6,208 nt of DNA from positions 1 to 6,208 of the forward strand of contig URQA01000140.1 of assembly GCA_900549885.1 (NCBI GenBank), written 5' to 3'. Below are positions 1-4,462 of the stretch, piece by piece; positions within the stretch are counted from its first letter, which is position 1; the number at the start of each line of letters is the position of its first letter. A program made the translations under genes and the position numbers. Origin of the DNA: an uncultured Eubacteriales bacterium. GTDB taxonomy: Bacteria; Bacillota; Clostridia; Oscillospirales; Oscillospiraceae. The notes beneath the pieces are model-generated. The model was not told where the DNA came from. It was given only the letters and a program-made list of their open reading frames with translations, and did no database searches.

Positions 1-2
1 GC

Positions 3-695
3 GTGCTTGGCCAGCCGCAGCCGGGCGGACCACACGGCTGGAATAGTGCCGTTGCCCCGCAGGCCCATACCGATGGCCTCGGTCAAGCAGTTCATGGAGT
101 TGGCCGTATACATCCCCGAGCAGGAGCCGCAGGTGGGGCAGGCGTTGTTCTCATACTCCTCCACCCCAGCCTCGTCCAGTTTGCCGGCGTAATAGCTGCC
201 CACAGCCTCGAACATGTGGCTCAGACAGGTACGGCGGCCATCCTTGAGCCGCCCGGCCAGCATGGGGCCGCCGGAGCAGAAGATGGTGGGGATGTTGATG
301 CGGGCAGCGGCCATGAGCAGGCCGGGCACGTTCTTATCGCAGTTGGGGATCATCACCAGGCCGTCGAACTGATGAGCCATAGCCATGGCCTCGGTGGAGT
401 CGGCGATGAGGTCCCGGGTGACCAGGGAGTATTTCATGCCCACGTGGCCCATGGCGATGCCGTCGCACACGGCGATGGCGGGGAACTCGATGGGGGTGCC
501 GCCGGCGGCTCGGACACCGGCCTTCACCGCCTCGGCGATCTTGTCCAGGTTCATGTGTCCGGGGACGATCTCGTTATAGGAGCACACTACGCCAATGAGG
601 GGCCGCTCCAGCTCCTCCTTGGTGTAACCAAGAGCATAGAACAGGGAACGGTTGGGCGCGGTGGGGACCCCCTTTTTCACGTTGTCAGAGCGCAT
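3..695 (-). CDS. ilvD: Dihydroxy-acid dehydratase, N-terminal 231 residues (cut by left window edge)
   Basis: IlvD dehydrates 2,3-dihydroxy-isovalerate and 2,3-dihydroxy-3-methylvalerate to the 2-keto acids of valine and isoleucine synthesis, in the cytosol, using an Fe-S cluster and Mg. I translated the reverse strand from the ATG at 695-693, which has AAGGAG at 710-705 nine bases upstream. Family landmarks are in order: GVVCSYNEIVPGHMNL (Cys38), CDGIAMGH (77-84), IPNCDKNVPG (Cys119, Lys121, the lysine that is carbamylated in solved family members), SGGPM (141-145) and CPTCGSCSGM (Cys192). By family knowledge Cys38, Cys119 and Cys192 are the cluster ligands. Residue 85 is Val where many homologues have Glu or Gly. 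About 550 residues are usual, so the C-terminal half lies outside the window. The sugar-acid dehydratases (Edd and relatives) are the alternative, but GNGTIPAV near the edge and the CDK context favour IlvD. Confidence 0.95.
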   Translation of the reverse strand, partial: MRSDNVKKGVPTAPNRSLFYALGYTKEELERPLIGVVCSYNEIVPGHMNLDKIAEAVKAGVRAAGGTPIEFPAIAVCDGIAMGHVGMKYSLVTRDLIADSTEAMAMAHQFDGLVMIPNCDKNVPGLLMAAARINIPTIFCSGGPMLAGRLKDGRRTCLSHMFEAVGSYYAGKLDEAGVEEYENNACPTCGSCSGMYTANSMNCLTEAIGMGLRGNGTIPAVWSARLRLAKH

Positions 696-731
696 AAGTA
701 AAATCTCCTTCGTGATTTTATAGAATAAATT

Positions 732-760
732 ATTATATCACATTGCCCTAGCGGTGGCAA
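732..760 (-). promoter_or_regulatory. Predicted sigma-A promoter of ilvD
   Basis: Read on the minus strand, TTGCCA (760-755) and TATAAT (737-732) are separated by 17 bases, five of six and six of six matches to consensus. The predicted transcript start near 725 gives a leader of about 30 nt, too short for a T-box or a leader-peptide attenuator. A small palindrome (TTTAT-AGA-ATAAA, 717-729) sits on the predicted start and could be an operator, but this is inference only. Confidence 0.7.
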
Positions 761-789
761 TGGCGGAAATTTCCCCGGTGAAGCAGCGG

Positions 790-820
790 TTGACATCCCC
801 CCAGCCTATCATGGTATAAT
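790..820 (+). promoter_or_regulatory. Predicted promoter of the CmpB-family membrane protein gene
   Basis: TTGACA at 790-795 and TATAAT at 815-820 both match consensus. The 19-base spacer is longer than ideal, but a TG at 812-813 makes an extended -10 that can compensate. The leader (from about 827) holds a GC-rich hairpin, CCC/GGG at 834-836/859-861 enclosing CCCC/GGGG at 840-843/853-856, which ends just before the ribosome site at 870-876. The promoter is back to back with that of ilvD. Confidence 0.75.
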
Positions 821-883
821 AGCCGCAAATCGACCCTTTCCCCGTTTCCCGTGGGGCAGGGACTGAAACAGGAGGAACTGCCC

Positions 884-1564
884 ATGTTGGCCCAAAAAGC
901 CTACCAAAGCGTCAAGACTGAGTTCCAGACCACCCGCTATAAGCTGCTCAAGCTGTTTTGGATTTTCCTGTTAGCCTCCCTAATTGGGGCAGTGGTGGAA
1001 ATCGTGTTCGTAGGATTGTCTGCCGGAGAGTGGATGAGCCGCAGCAGCCTGCTTTACGGCCAGTTCAGCGTGGTGTGGGGCCTTGGCGCAGTGCTCATGA
1101 CAGTGTTGCTCCACCGGCTGGCAGGGAAAAATGACCGCTATATCTTTTTCTCCGGCGCTCTGCTGGGCGGCGCTTACGAATATCTGTGCAGTTGGGTGGG
1201 AGAAAAGGTATTCGGCGTCATCTTCTGGGATTACAGCCATATTCCCTTTAATCTTAACGGGCGGGTCAACCTGCTGTACTGTCTGTTCTGGGGTATCGCG
1301 GCAGTAGCTTGGGTTAAAGTGGTCTACCCCCGCCTGAGCCGCCTGGTGGAACGGTTCATCGGCCGCAAACACCGAGTATTCGCCTCTATTGTCACTGCCT
1401 TCATGGTGGTGGACATTGTACTGTCCGCTGCCGCCCTGGTTCGGTATGGCCAGCGGCAGGAAGGTGATCGTACGCCCACCAACGTGGTAGAGCAGTTCCT
1501 GGACGAGCACTACGATGATGCGTACTTAGAGCACCGCTATCAGAACATGAAGCTGGCGCAGTGA
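884..1564 (+). CDS. Five-helix integral membrane protein, CmpB/putative type IV ABC permease family
   Basis: The product has 226 residues. An earlier in-frame start at 851 is possible, but the ATG at 884 has AGGAGGA at 870-876 with ideal spacing, so I chose it. Hydrophobic segments lie at about 24-45, 56-77, 86-106, 128-148 and 165-186, joined by short polar loops; the tail after 190 is hydrophilic and probably cytosolic. The most telling stretch is 95-137: GGAYEYLCSW, then E107, FG, W115-D116-Y117-S118, P121, N123, GR (126-127) and FWG (135-137). This pattern of Tyr-Glu-Tyr, WDYS and GR resembles the Pfam family ABC_trans_CmpB, whose transport role is a family label with little experimental support. 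I see no ATPase partner nearby and cannot name a substrate. It appears to be transcribed alone. Confidence 0.75.
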   Translation: MLAQKAYQSVKTEFQTTRYKLLKLFWIFLLASLIGAVVEIVFVGLSAGEWMSRSSLLYGQFSVVWGLGAVLMTVLLHRLAGKNDRYIFFSGALLGGAYEYLCSWVGEKVFGVIFWDYSHIPFNLNGRVNLLYCLFWGIAAVAWVKVVYPRLSRLVERFIGRKHRVFASIVTAFMVVDIVLSAAALVRYGQRQEGDRTPTNVVEQFLDEHYDDAYLEHRYQNMKLAQ

Positions 1565-1866
1565 TGCAAGGGCAGCGGCCCACTTTCTGTGCGCACAAAA
1601 AGTGGGCAAAGATGCGCCGGGGGACGGCCGCGGATGGACTGCAAGCGCCAAGGGTGCGCTTTTGTCCATAGTGCCCTTTCCTCCGGACCCCTGTTTTTAC
1701 GGGAACCCAGGATCACAGTAGTGCGCCGCATCCTGTCCGGCGCTTCCGTAAGCAGGATACTCCCTACTACCTGCGCCGCTACCGCTGATGCCGTCTAAAA
1801 CGTCGATCCCTGCGGCTCTCGAACAGCGTCTGGTGCAGAGCAAGAATGTATGACAGCACAACAACC
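1565..1866. other. Intergenic stretch with three inverted repeats and no convincing gene
   Basis: About 300 bases follow the membrane protein gene without a believable coding frame. There are three dyads. At 1578-1607, GCCCACTTT pairs with AAAGTGGGC, with an inner GTG/CAC extension. At 1634-1669, ATGGAC/GTCCAT encloses AAGCGC/GCGCTT. At 1723-1743, GCGCCG/CGGCGC surrounds a 9-base loop. None is followed by a T-run, so they are not standard terminators. They could be REP-like dispersed repeats or remains of a lost gene; the sequence alone cannot decide. Transcription of the membrane protein gene may run through to the terminator at 1867-1902. Confidence 0.5.
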
Positions 1867-1902
1867 AAAAAGGACCTCCACCCGCTTGGTGGAGGTTCTT
1901 TT
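1867..1902. terminator. Bidirectional intrinsic terminator
   Basis: ACCTCCACC (1874-1882) pairs perfectly with GGTGGAGGT (1888-1896) around a 5-base loop, and G1873-T1897 and G1872-C1898 can extend it to 11 pairs. TTTT (1899-1902) follows on the plus strand. AAAAA (1867-1871) precedes it, giving TTTTT for minus-strand transcripts. It lies between two convergent units: the membrane protein gene on the left and the small minus-strand gene that stops at 1908. Confidence 0.88.
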
Positions 1903-1907
1903 CTCCC

Positions 1908-2162
1908 CTATTCACACTCCCTATGCCGCTGTGTCGAGAGCCCCGCATGGTGAAACGCCGACACGATGGAATCTATGCGCTGAAAACATTCTGTATCATC
2001 CAGTGTAAGGTCATCCAATATCTCTGAGATCTGGCAGACTAGGTCAACTGCCTCCCGCTCTGCCAGACTGGCGATCTCCCCCTCGCTGATCGTGTCCAAA
2101 TACCGGACCACCAATTCTCCGATGGTCTTTTCACAAAGCTGCTTCATAACAGGATCATTCAT
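1908..2162 (-). CDS. Small acidic protein of unknown function (84 residues)
   Basis: Translation from the ATG at 2162-2160 (GAGGTGA at 2174-2168, five bases upstream) gives an acidic, probably all-helical protein beginning MNDPVMKQLCEKTIGELV. It has no signal peptide, membrane segment or metal-site motif that I can see. Heptad-like hydrophobic spacing (IGELVVRYL, AVDLVCQISEILDDL) suggests two or three helices, followed by a CFQRIDSIVSAF helix and a short basic tail with HH and RHRE. It resembles small hypothetical proteins of Oscillospiraceae that I cannot name or assign. A longer frame opens upstream to 2198 but has no ribosome site. It is transcribed away from the XRE regulator at 2245 from a shared, dyad-rich control region, so repression by that regulator is plausible. 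It ends five bases from the terminator. Confidence 0.75.
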   Translation of the reverse strand: MNDPVMKQLCEKTIGELVVRYLDTISEGEIASLAEREAVDLVCQISEILDDLTLDDTECFQRIDSIVSAFHHAGLSTQRHRECE

Positions 2163-2245
2163 TGATATCACCTCATATGCATTATAGGTCAAAATCACCC
2201 TATTTTCAATAGGTCAATTTGACATACTGTCTTTGGGTGATATCA
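2163..2245. promoter_or_regulatory. Divergent control region with candidate XRE operators
   Basis: Several symmetric motifs are packed between the two divergent start codons. There is a perfect 15-base dyad CCTATT-TTC-AATAGG at 2199-2213 and a perfect 11-base dyad GTCAA-T-TTGAC at 2213-2223. ATAGGTCAA occurs twice as a direct repeat at 2184-2192 and 2209-2217, starts 25 bases apart. The 10-mer GGTGATATCA occurs in both orientations, at 2172-2163 on the minus strand and 2236-2245 on the plus strand, over each gene's ribosome site. The plus-strand promoter is less clear: an extended -10, TG then CATACT at 2223-2228, overlaps the 11-base dyad and has a poor -35. By analogy with other XRE pairs, the product of the gene at 2245 probably binds here and controls both directions. 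Confidence 0.5.
2181..2209 (-). promoter_or_regulatory. Predicted promoter of the small acidic protein gene
   Basis: On the minus strand TTGAAA (2209-2204) and TATAAT (2186-2181) are 17 bases apart, a strong sigma-A type promoter. The predicted start, near 2174, falls at the ribosome site, so the leader would be very short. The dyad CCTATT-TTC-AATAGG (2199-2213) covers the -35, which suits repression. Confidence 0.7.
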
Positions 2246-2475
2246 TGTCTAGATTAAAGCAGCTCCGAAAATCGCTGGGCTATTCCCAAGTGAAGATTCA
2301 GATGCTTACAGGTATCGACCAGAGTGACTATTCCAAAATCGAGAATGGCAAACGGAACCTGTCCTTCGAGCAGTGCAAGCGGCTGGCTGTGGCGCTGGAA
2401 ACCAGCATGGACTATCTGGCCGGACTGACAGACGAGCCGAAACCCTATCCCAAGGCCGGCCATTCGGAAGGATGA
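2245..2475 (+). CDS. XRE-family helix-turn-helix regulator (76 residues)
   Basis: This is a single-domain Cro/C1-type DNA-binding protein, with the HTH at residues 4-60. The helix-turn-helix core runs SQVKIQMLTGIDQSDYSKIENGK (14-36), with recognition helix about 26-32 and the typical S-x-IE-x-GKR signature. LSFEQCKRLAVALETSMDYLAG (39-60) supplies the fourth and fifth helices. There is no sensor or peptidase domain, so it is probably a constitutive dimeric repressor. I chose the ATG at 2245, preceded by GGGTGA at 2235-2240; a TTG at 2233 would add four residues but has no better ribosome site. The next regulator starts six bases after its stop. A decayed paralogue, 47 of 54 residues identical over the aligned part, lies at 2724-2944. 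Autoregulation is likely from the dyads upstream. Confidence 0.92.
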   Translation: MSRLKQLRKSLGYSQVKIQMLTGIDQSDYSKIENGKRNLSFEQCKRLAVALETSMDYLAGLTDEPKPYPKAGHSEG

Positions 2476-2481
2476 CCACAA

Positions 2482-2727
2482 ATGTATAAAAACCGGGCAC
2501 CAGATGGACGGTGCAACCTGTGCGGCCAGCGAGTGGCCCAACTGCGCAAGGCCATGGGCCCCGACGTATCCCAGCGGGCTTTGGCGGATATGCTCCAGCT
2601 GGCTGGAATGGATGTGGATAAGAACGCAGTCCAGCGCATTGAGTGCGGCAAACGGTTTGTCACCGATATCGAATTGAAGATCCTGGCTCAAGTATTGGGC
2701 GTCACTGTGGAGGACTTGCTGGGATGA
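2482..2727 (+). CDS. Second small XRE-family HTH regulator (81 residues)
   Basis: The start at 2482 has GGAAGGA at 2466-2472, inside the end of the preceding gene, so the two regulators form a tight pair and are probably translated together. The protein is an HTH_XRE domain with a distinctive N-terminus (MYKNRAPDGRCNLCGQRVAQLR) holding Cys11 and Cys14 in a C-x2-C. The HTH covers SQRALADMLQLAGMDVDKNAVQRIECGKR (30-58), with a longer turn than the first regulator, then FVTDIELKILAQVLGVTVEDLLG (59-81). A lone C-x2-C is too little to claim zinc binding without dimerisation. It shares only the fold with the gene upstream, so it is not a recent duplicate. Its TGA overlaps the ATG of the decayed third regulator (ATGA), which suggests an ancestral three-gene unit. 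Its target is unknown. Confidence 0.88.
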   Translation: MYKNRAPDGRCNLCGQRVAQLRKAMGPDVSQRALADMLQLAGMDVDKNAVQRIECGKRFVTDIELKILAQVLGVTVEDLLG

Positions 2728-2944
2728 GGGAAATACGGCTTAAACAGCCCGGGGTTACTCCTAGGTAAAAATCCAGATGCTCACAGGTATCGACAAGAGT
2801 GACTATTCCAAAATCGAGAGCGGCAAACGGAACCTGTCCTTCGAGCAGTGCAGGCAGCTGGCTGTGGCTCTAGAGACCAGCATGGACTATCTGGTCGGCC
2901 GCACCGATGAGCCGGCTCCCTATCCGCCTGCCCGCAGAAAGTAA
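2724..2944 (+). pseudogene. Decayed tandem copy of the XRE regulator (frameshift plus internal stop)
   Basis: From 2765 to the TAA at 2942-2944 the frame reads as a close paralogue of the regulator at 2245: VKIQMLTGIDKSDYSKIESGKR and on to a divergent tail, with 47 of 54 aligned residues identical. It is broken in two places. TAG (2762-2764) replaces the Gln15 codon of the intact gene. Between the LKQ codons (2739-2747) and the GYS codons (2753-2761) there are 5 bases where the intact gene has 15, a 10-base deletion that shifts frame. The ATG at 2724 overlaps the preceding stop and gives MREIRLKQ before the lesion. The next ATG (2777) would skip the first helix and has no clear ribosome site. 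The nucleotide match is also high, so duplication or gene conversion with the first copy seems recent. Confidence 0.85.
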
Positions 2945-2947
2945 CCC

Positions 2948-3013
2948 TCAGCCTCTTCCCAGCCGCTTTTTGACCAGATAACTCTCCAAAATCAGCGTGG
3001 CCGCCACCGCGTC
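2948..3013 (-). pseudogene. Duplicated, degraded 3' end of ruvX
   Basis: Read on the minus strand, 3013-2948 encodes DAVAATLILESYLVKKRLGRG followed by TGA. The intact ruvX 3' end (3239-3174) encodes DAVAATLILEGYLARKRLARS followed by TGA. The match starts abruptly at the Asp codon and runs to the stop. Many differences are at third codon positions (such as ACG/ACA, CTG/TTG, AAG/AAA), and the amino-acid changes are mostly conservative. That suggests the copy diverged while still part of a working gene, perhaps in another lineage. No start or upstream coding sequence is attached. It lies 160 bases beyond the real gene's stop, separated from it by the hairpin array, and ends four bases from the XRE pseudogene, which it faces. 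Confidence 0.8.
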
Positions 3014-3173
3014 CTCCCCACAAAATCGTGGATTTTGCGGGGACCCCTCATTTTGACCTGCGCGGGCGAAATGAATCCGCCCTTGCGCCAAGGTTTTGCT
3101 GTGCAAAACGCTTGTACGGCGCATCCGCGCCGCCCCGCAGTGCGGGACCCGGCCGTGGACGCACCGGAATGTA
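3014..3173. repeat. Array of four consecutive hairpins between the two ruvX 3' ends
   Basis: This 160-base segment fills the gap between the real ruvX stop and the duplicated tail. It holds four dyads in a row. At 3015-3043, TCCCC-a-CAAAATC pairs with GATTTTG-c-GGGGA around a 3-base loop. At 3049-3073, CATTT..AAATG encloses further pairs. At 3085-3122, GCGCC/GGCGC encloses AAG/CTT and GTTTTG/CAAAAC. At 3134-3146, CCCGC-agt-GCGGG. None is followed by a T-run on either strand, so they are not ordinary terminators. Open frames through it have no ribosome site or family resemblance. A dispersed palindromic element or structured RNA fits best, but its repeat status elsewhere in the genome is untested. 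Confidence 0.55.
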
Positions 3174-3596
3174 TCAGCTTCTCGCCAACCGTTTTCGGGC
3201 CAGATAGCCCTCCAAAATCAGTGTGGCTGCTACCGCGTCCACGTTTTTTTTGTGGTTTTTCATTCTCTTTCCGCTGGCATGGAGGATTTGGTGGGCCTCG
3301 ATGGTGGTGCGCCGCTCGTCCCACAGGCTCACCGGCATTCCGCACCGCTCCTTCAGCTGGGCCGCAAAGTCCCGGTATAACTGCGCTCGGGGCCCCTCGG
3401 TGCCGTCCATGTTCCGGGGAAAGCCCATGACCAGCTCGTCCACCCCATGGGCAGCAATCAATTCCTCTATCTCTTCCAGCACCCGCTGGCTGTCTCTGCC
3501 CCGGATCACCGTGGTGAATCCGGCCAGCATGCCGGTGGCGTCCGAAATGGCGACGCCTGTCCGGGCGTCGCCATAGTCAATGGCCATCACTCTCAT
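3174..3596 (-). CDS. ruvX: RuvX/YqgF-family RNase H-fold nuclease (putative pre-16S rRNA nuclease)
   Basis: The family is linked to maturation of the 16S rRNA 5' end in E. coli; the older Holliday-junction resolvase label comes from its RuvC-like fold. The ATG at 3596-3594 gives 140 residues, the usual length, with GGGAAGGGA a few bases upstream (3609-3601). In-frame starts further up to 3659 are less likely because the translated extension is Arg/Asn-rich and the family begins at this Met. Motifs are MAIDYGDARTGVAISD (4-19, acidic Asp7), VMGFPRNMDGTEGPRA (56-71), WDERRTTIEA (92-101, Glu94) and NVDAVAATLILEGYL (118-132, Asp120), so the acidic triad is complete. It is transcribed away from the rpmG operon from an overlapping promoter. 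Its 3' end is duplicated at 2948-3013. Confidence 0.93.
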   Translation of the reverse strand: MRVMAIDYGDARTGVAISDATGMLAGFTTVIRGRDSQRVLEEIEELIAAHGVDELVMGFPRNMDGTEGPRAQLYRDFAAQLKERCGMPVSLWDERRTTIEAHQILHASGKRMKNHKKNVDAVAATLILEGYLARKRLARS

Positions 3597-3701
3597 ACTG
3601 ATCCCTTCCCTTTCATTGCGTTCATTGCGGTTTCTCTGCCGCCCCATTGCGGACCCCATCCGGTACGACAGGCCAATTTTCCCGCCGTGCGCTTCTCTAC
3701 T

Positions 3702-3730
3702 ATTATAAAAGATAAAATAGTGCTTGACAA
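3702..3730 (-). promoter_or_regulatory. Predicted ruvX promoter
   Basis: On the minus strand TTGTCA (3730-3725) and TATAAT (3707-3702) are 17 bases apart. The leader to the ruvX start would be about 100 nt. The -35 bases lie on top of the -35 of the rpmG-direction promoter (3724-3729). Confidence 0.65.
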
Positions 3731-3752
3731 GCTCTTGACCTTATGTTAGACT
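3724..3752 (+). promoter_or_regulatory. Predicted promoter of the rpmG-secE-nusG-rplK-rplA transcript
   Basis: TTGACA (3724-3729) and TAGACT (3747-3752) are separated by 17 bases, with TG at 3744-3745 giving an extended -10. Start would be near 3759, more than 200 nt before rpmG. A second TTGACC at 3735-3740 has no good partner -10 and was not preferred. Confidence 0.65.
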
Positions 3753-3758
3753 GGCAGT

Positions 3759-3932
3759 ACCTGTGAACAGGGCTTTCTTTTTGTGCACATTTTTACGGGA
3801 TGGGCACAAAAACCCTCTCCCCCGCCAATGGGGTCGCAGGGAGGCAAAACAATGCCGATCTCCCGTAGCTTTTCAGGGGTCTATGCGCCCATTTGAAGCG
3901 TCGGAATCGGCCTGGCCGTTCCGGCGTTTTTT
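3759..3932 (+). ncRNA. Structured leader RNA ahead of rpmG, ending in an attenuator-like terminator (candidate)
   Basis: The predicted transcript start and the terminator at 3899-3932 define an RNA of about 174 nt. It folds into strong local hairpins. TTTTTGTGC (3778-3786) pairs perfectly with GCACAAAAA (3804-3812), extended by AGGG/CCCT (3769-3772/3813-3816) across a bulge. CCCC/GGGG pair at 3820-3823/3830-3833. GGGA-GGCA (3839-3846) pairs with TGCC..TCCC (3853-3864). I do not recognise a known riboswitch, T-box, ribosomal-protein leader, 6S, SRP or tmRNA signature. It could be a cis-acting attenuator for the operon or a separate small RNA with read-through into rpmG. An open frame crosses it in phase with rpmG but has no ribosome site at its start. 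Confidence 0.5.
3899..3932 (+). terminator. Intrinsic terminator upstream of rpmG
   Basis: CG-T-CGGAA (3899-3906) pairs with TTCCG-G-CG (3919-3926), eight pairs with one G-T. The loop side adds GGC/GCC pairs, and TTTTTT (3927-3932) follows at once. It is placed 20 bases before the rpmG ribosome site and well downstream of the nearest promoter. Unless another promoter is hidden at 3933-3950, which I do not see, the operon must be expressed by read-through. Confidence 0.75.
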
Positions 3933-3966
3933 GTTTGGACGGCGAATTTTTGAAGGAGGTGCCGAT

Positions 3967-4131
3967 ATGGCGAAAGCCGGTAACCGTGTGAAGATCACGC
4001 TGCGGTGCTCTGAGTGCAAGCAGCGCAACTACAACACCACCAAGAACAAGCGCAATACCACCGAGCGTCTGGAGCTCAACAAGTACTGCCCCTTCTGCCG
4101 GAAGCACACCGTGCACAATGAAACCAAGTGA
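3967..4131 (+). CDS. rpmG: 50S ribosomal protein L33, zinc-binding form
   Basis: The 54-residue product is a complete bL33, a small protein of the large subunit near the tRNA exit site. The ATG at 3967 follows a near-perfect GAAGGAGGT (3952-3960). The sequence MAKAGNRVKITLRCSECK has Cys14 and Cys17, and NKYCPFCRKHT has Cys41 and Cys44, so the zinc ribbon is intact (the C+ paralogue). NYNTTKNKRNTTERLELNKYC is the family core. Clostridia and Bacilli can carry zinc-free paralogues for zinc shortage, and this is not one. Position directly before secE-nusG is the classic arrangement. Expression probably depends on read-through of the terminator just upstream. Confidence 0.97.
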   Translation: MAKAGNRVKITLRCSECKQRNYNTTKNKRNTTERLELNKYCPFCRKHTVHNETK

Positions 4132-4169
4132 TGGACGTGGACAGCTCAATGAAAGAAGGGTGTGACAAC

Positions 4170-4451
4170 ATGTCTGAACAGGAAAACCGGGCCGCGGCTC
4201 AGGCCCAGGATGCCAAGGCTGAGAAGAAGGCCAAGGCTCCCGCCAAGAAGAAGGACAAAAAGCCCAACCGTGTCGTGCGCTGGTTCAAAGACCTCAAAGG
4301 CGAGCTGAAGAAGGTCACCTGGCCCTCCGCCAAGGACACCGCTAAGAACGTGGGCATCGTCATCGTGTGCGTACTGCTGGTGGGCGTGCTCATCTGGGTG
4401 TTCGACTGGGTGGTTAAAATGGTGGTCGAAGCCCTGCTCAACCTCTTCTGA
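4170..4451 (+). CDS. secE: Preprotein translocase subunit SecE
   Basis: SecE clamps the SecY channel in the plasma membrane and is essential for protein export. I chose the ATG at 4170 because AGAAGGG lies at 4154-4160; upstream Met codons in frame lack a ribosome site. The 93-residue product has an Ala/Lys-rich, charged N-terminal tail (about 1-32, likely disordered). The conserved amphipathic segment follows, VRWFKDLKGELKKVTWPSAKDT (35-56), with the diagnostic KKVTWPS. One transmembrane helix comes next (about 61-83, VGIVIVCVLLVGVLIWVFDWVV). This single-span form is normal for Gram-positives. It sits 38 bases after rpmG and 11 bases before nusG. Confidence 0.96.
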   Translation: MSEQENRAAAQAQDAKAEKKAKAPAKKKDKKPNRVVRWFKDLKGELKKVTWPSAKDTAKNVGIVIVCVLLVGVLIWVFDWVVKMVVEALLNLF

Positions 4452-4462
4452 GGGAACGGAAC

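Noticed and set aside
3..701. Plus-strand open frame of 232 codons
   Set aside because: It is antisense to ilvD, which shows all family motifs and a ribosome site on the minus strand; the plus-strand product is His/Gly-rich shadow sequence.
980..1510. Minus-strand open frame inside the membrane protein gene
   Set aside because: No ribosome site or family resemblance; the opposite strand encodes a coherent five-helix protein.
1589..1798. Plus-strand 69-codon frame after the membrane protein gene
   Set aside because: Its start lies in the loop of a hairpin, it has no ribosome site, and the composition is unlike the neighbouring proteins.
1697..1948. Minus-strand 83-codon frame with a short hydrophobic run, considered as a small toxin
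   Set aside because: It overlaps the coding end of the acidic protein gene, crosses the bidirectional terminator and has no ribosome site; the hydrophobic run in an alternative frame has no start codon.
2765..2944. Third XRE regulator as a functional short gene starting at 2777
   Set aside because: That start removes the first HTH helix and half of the second and has no clear ribosome site; the stop and frameshift upstream mark it as a pseudogene.
3763..3966. In-frame N-terminal extension of rpmG
   Set aside because: L33 is complete from 3967 with a near-perfect ribosome site; the extension crosses a terminator hairpin and lacks its own ribosome site.
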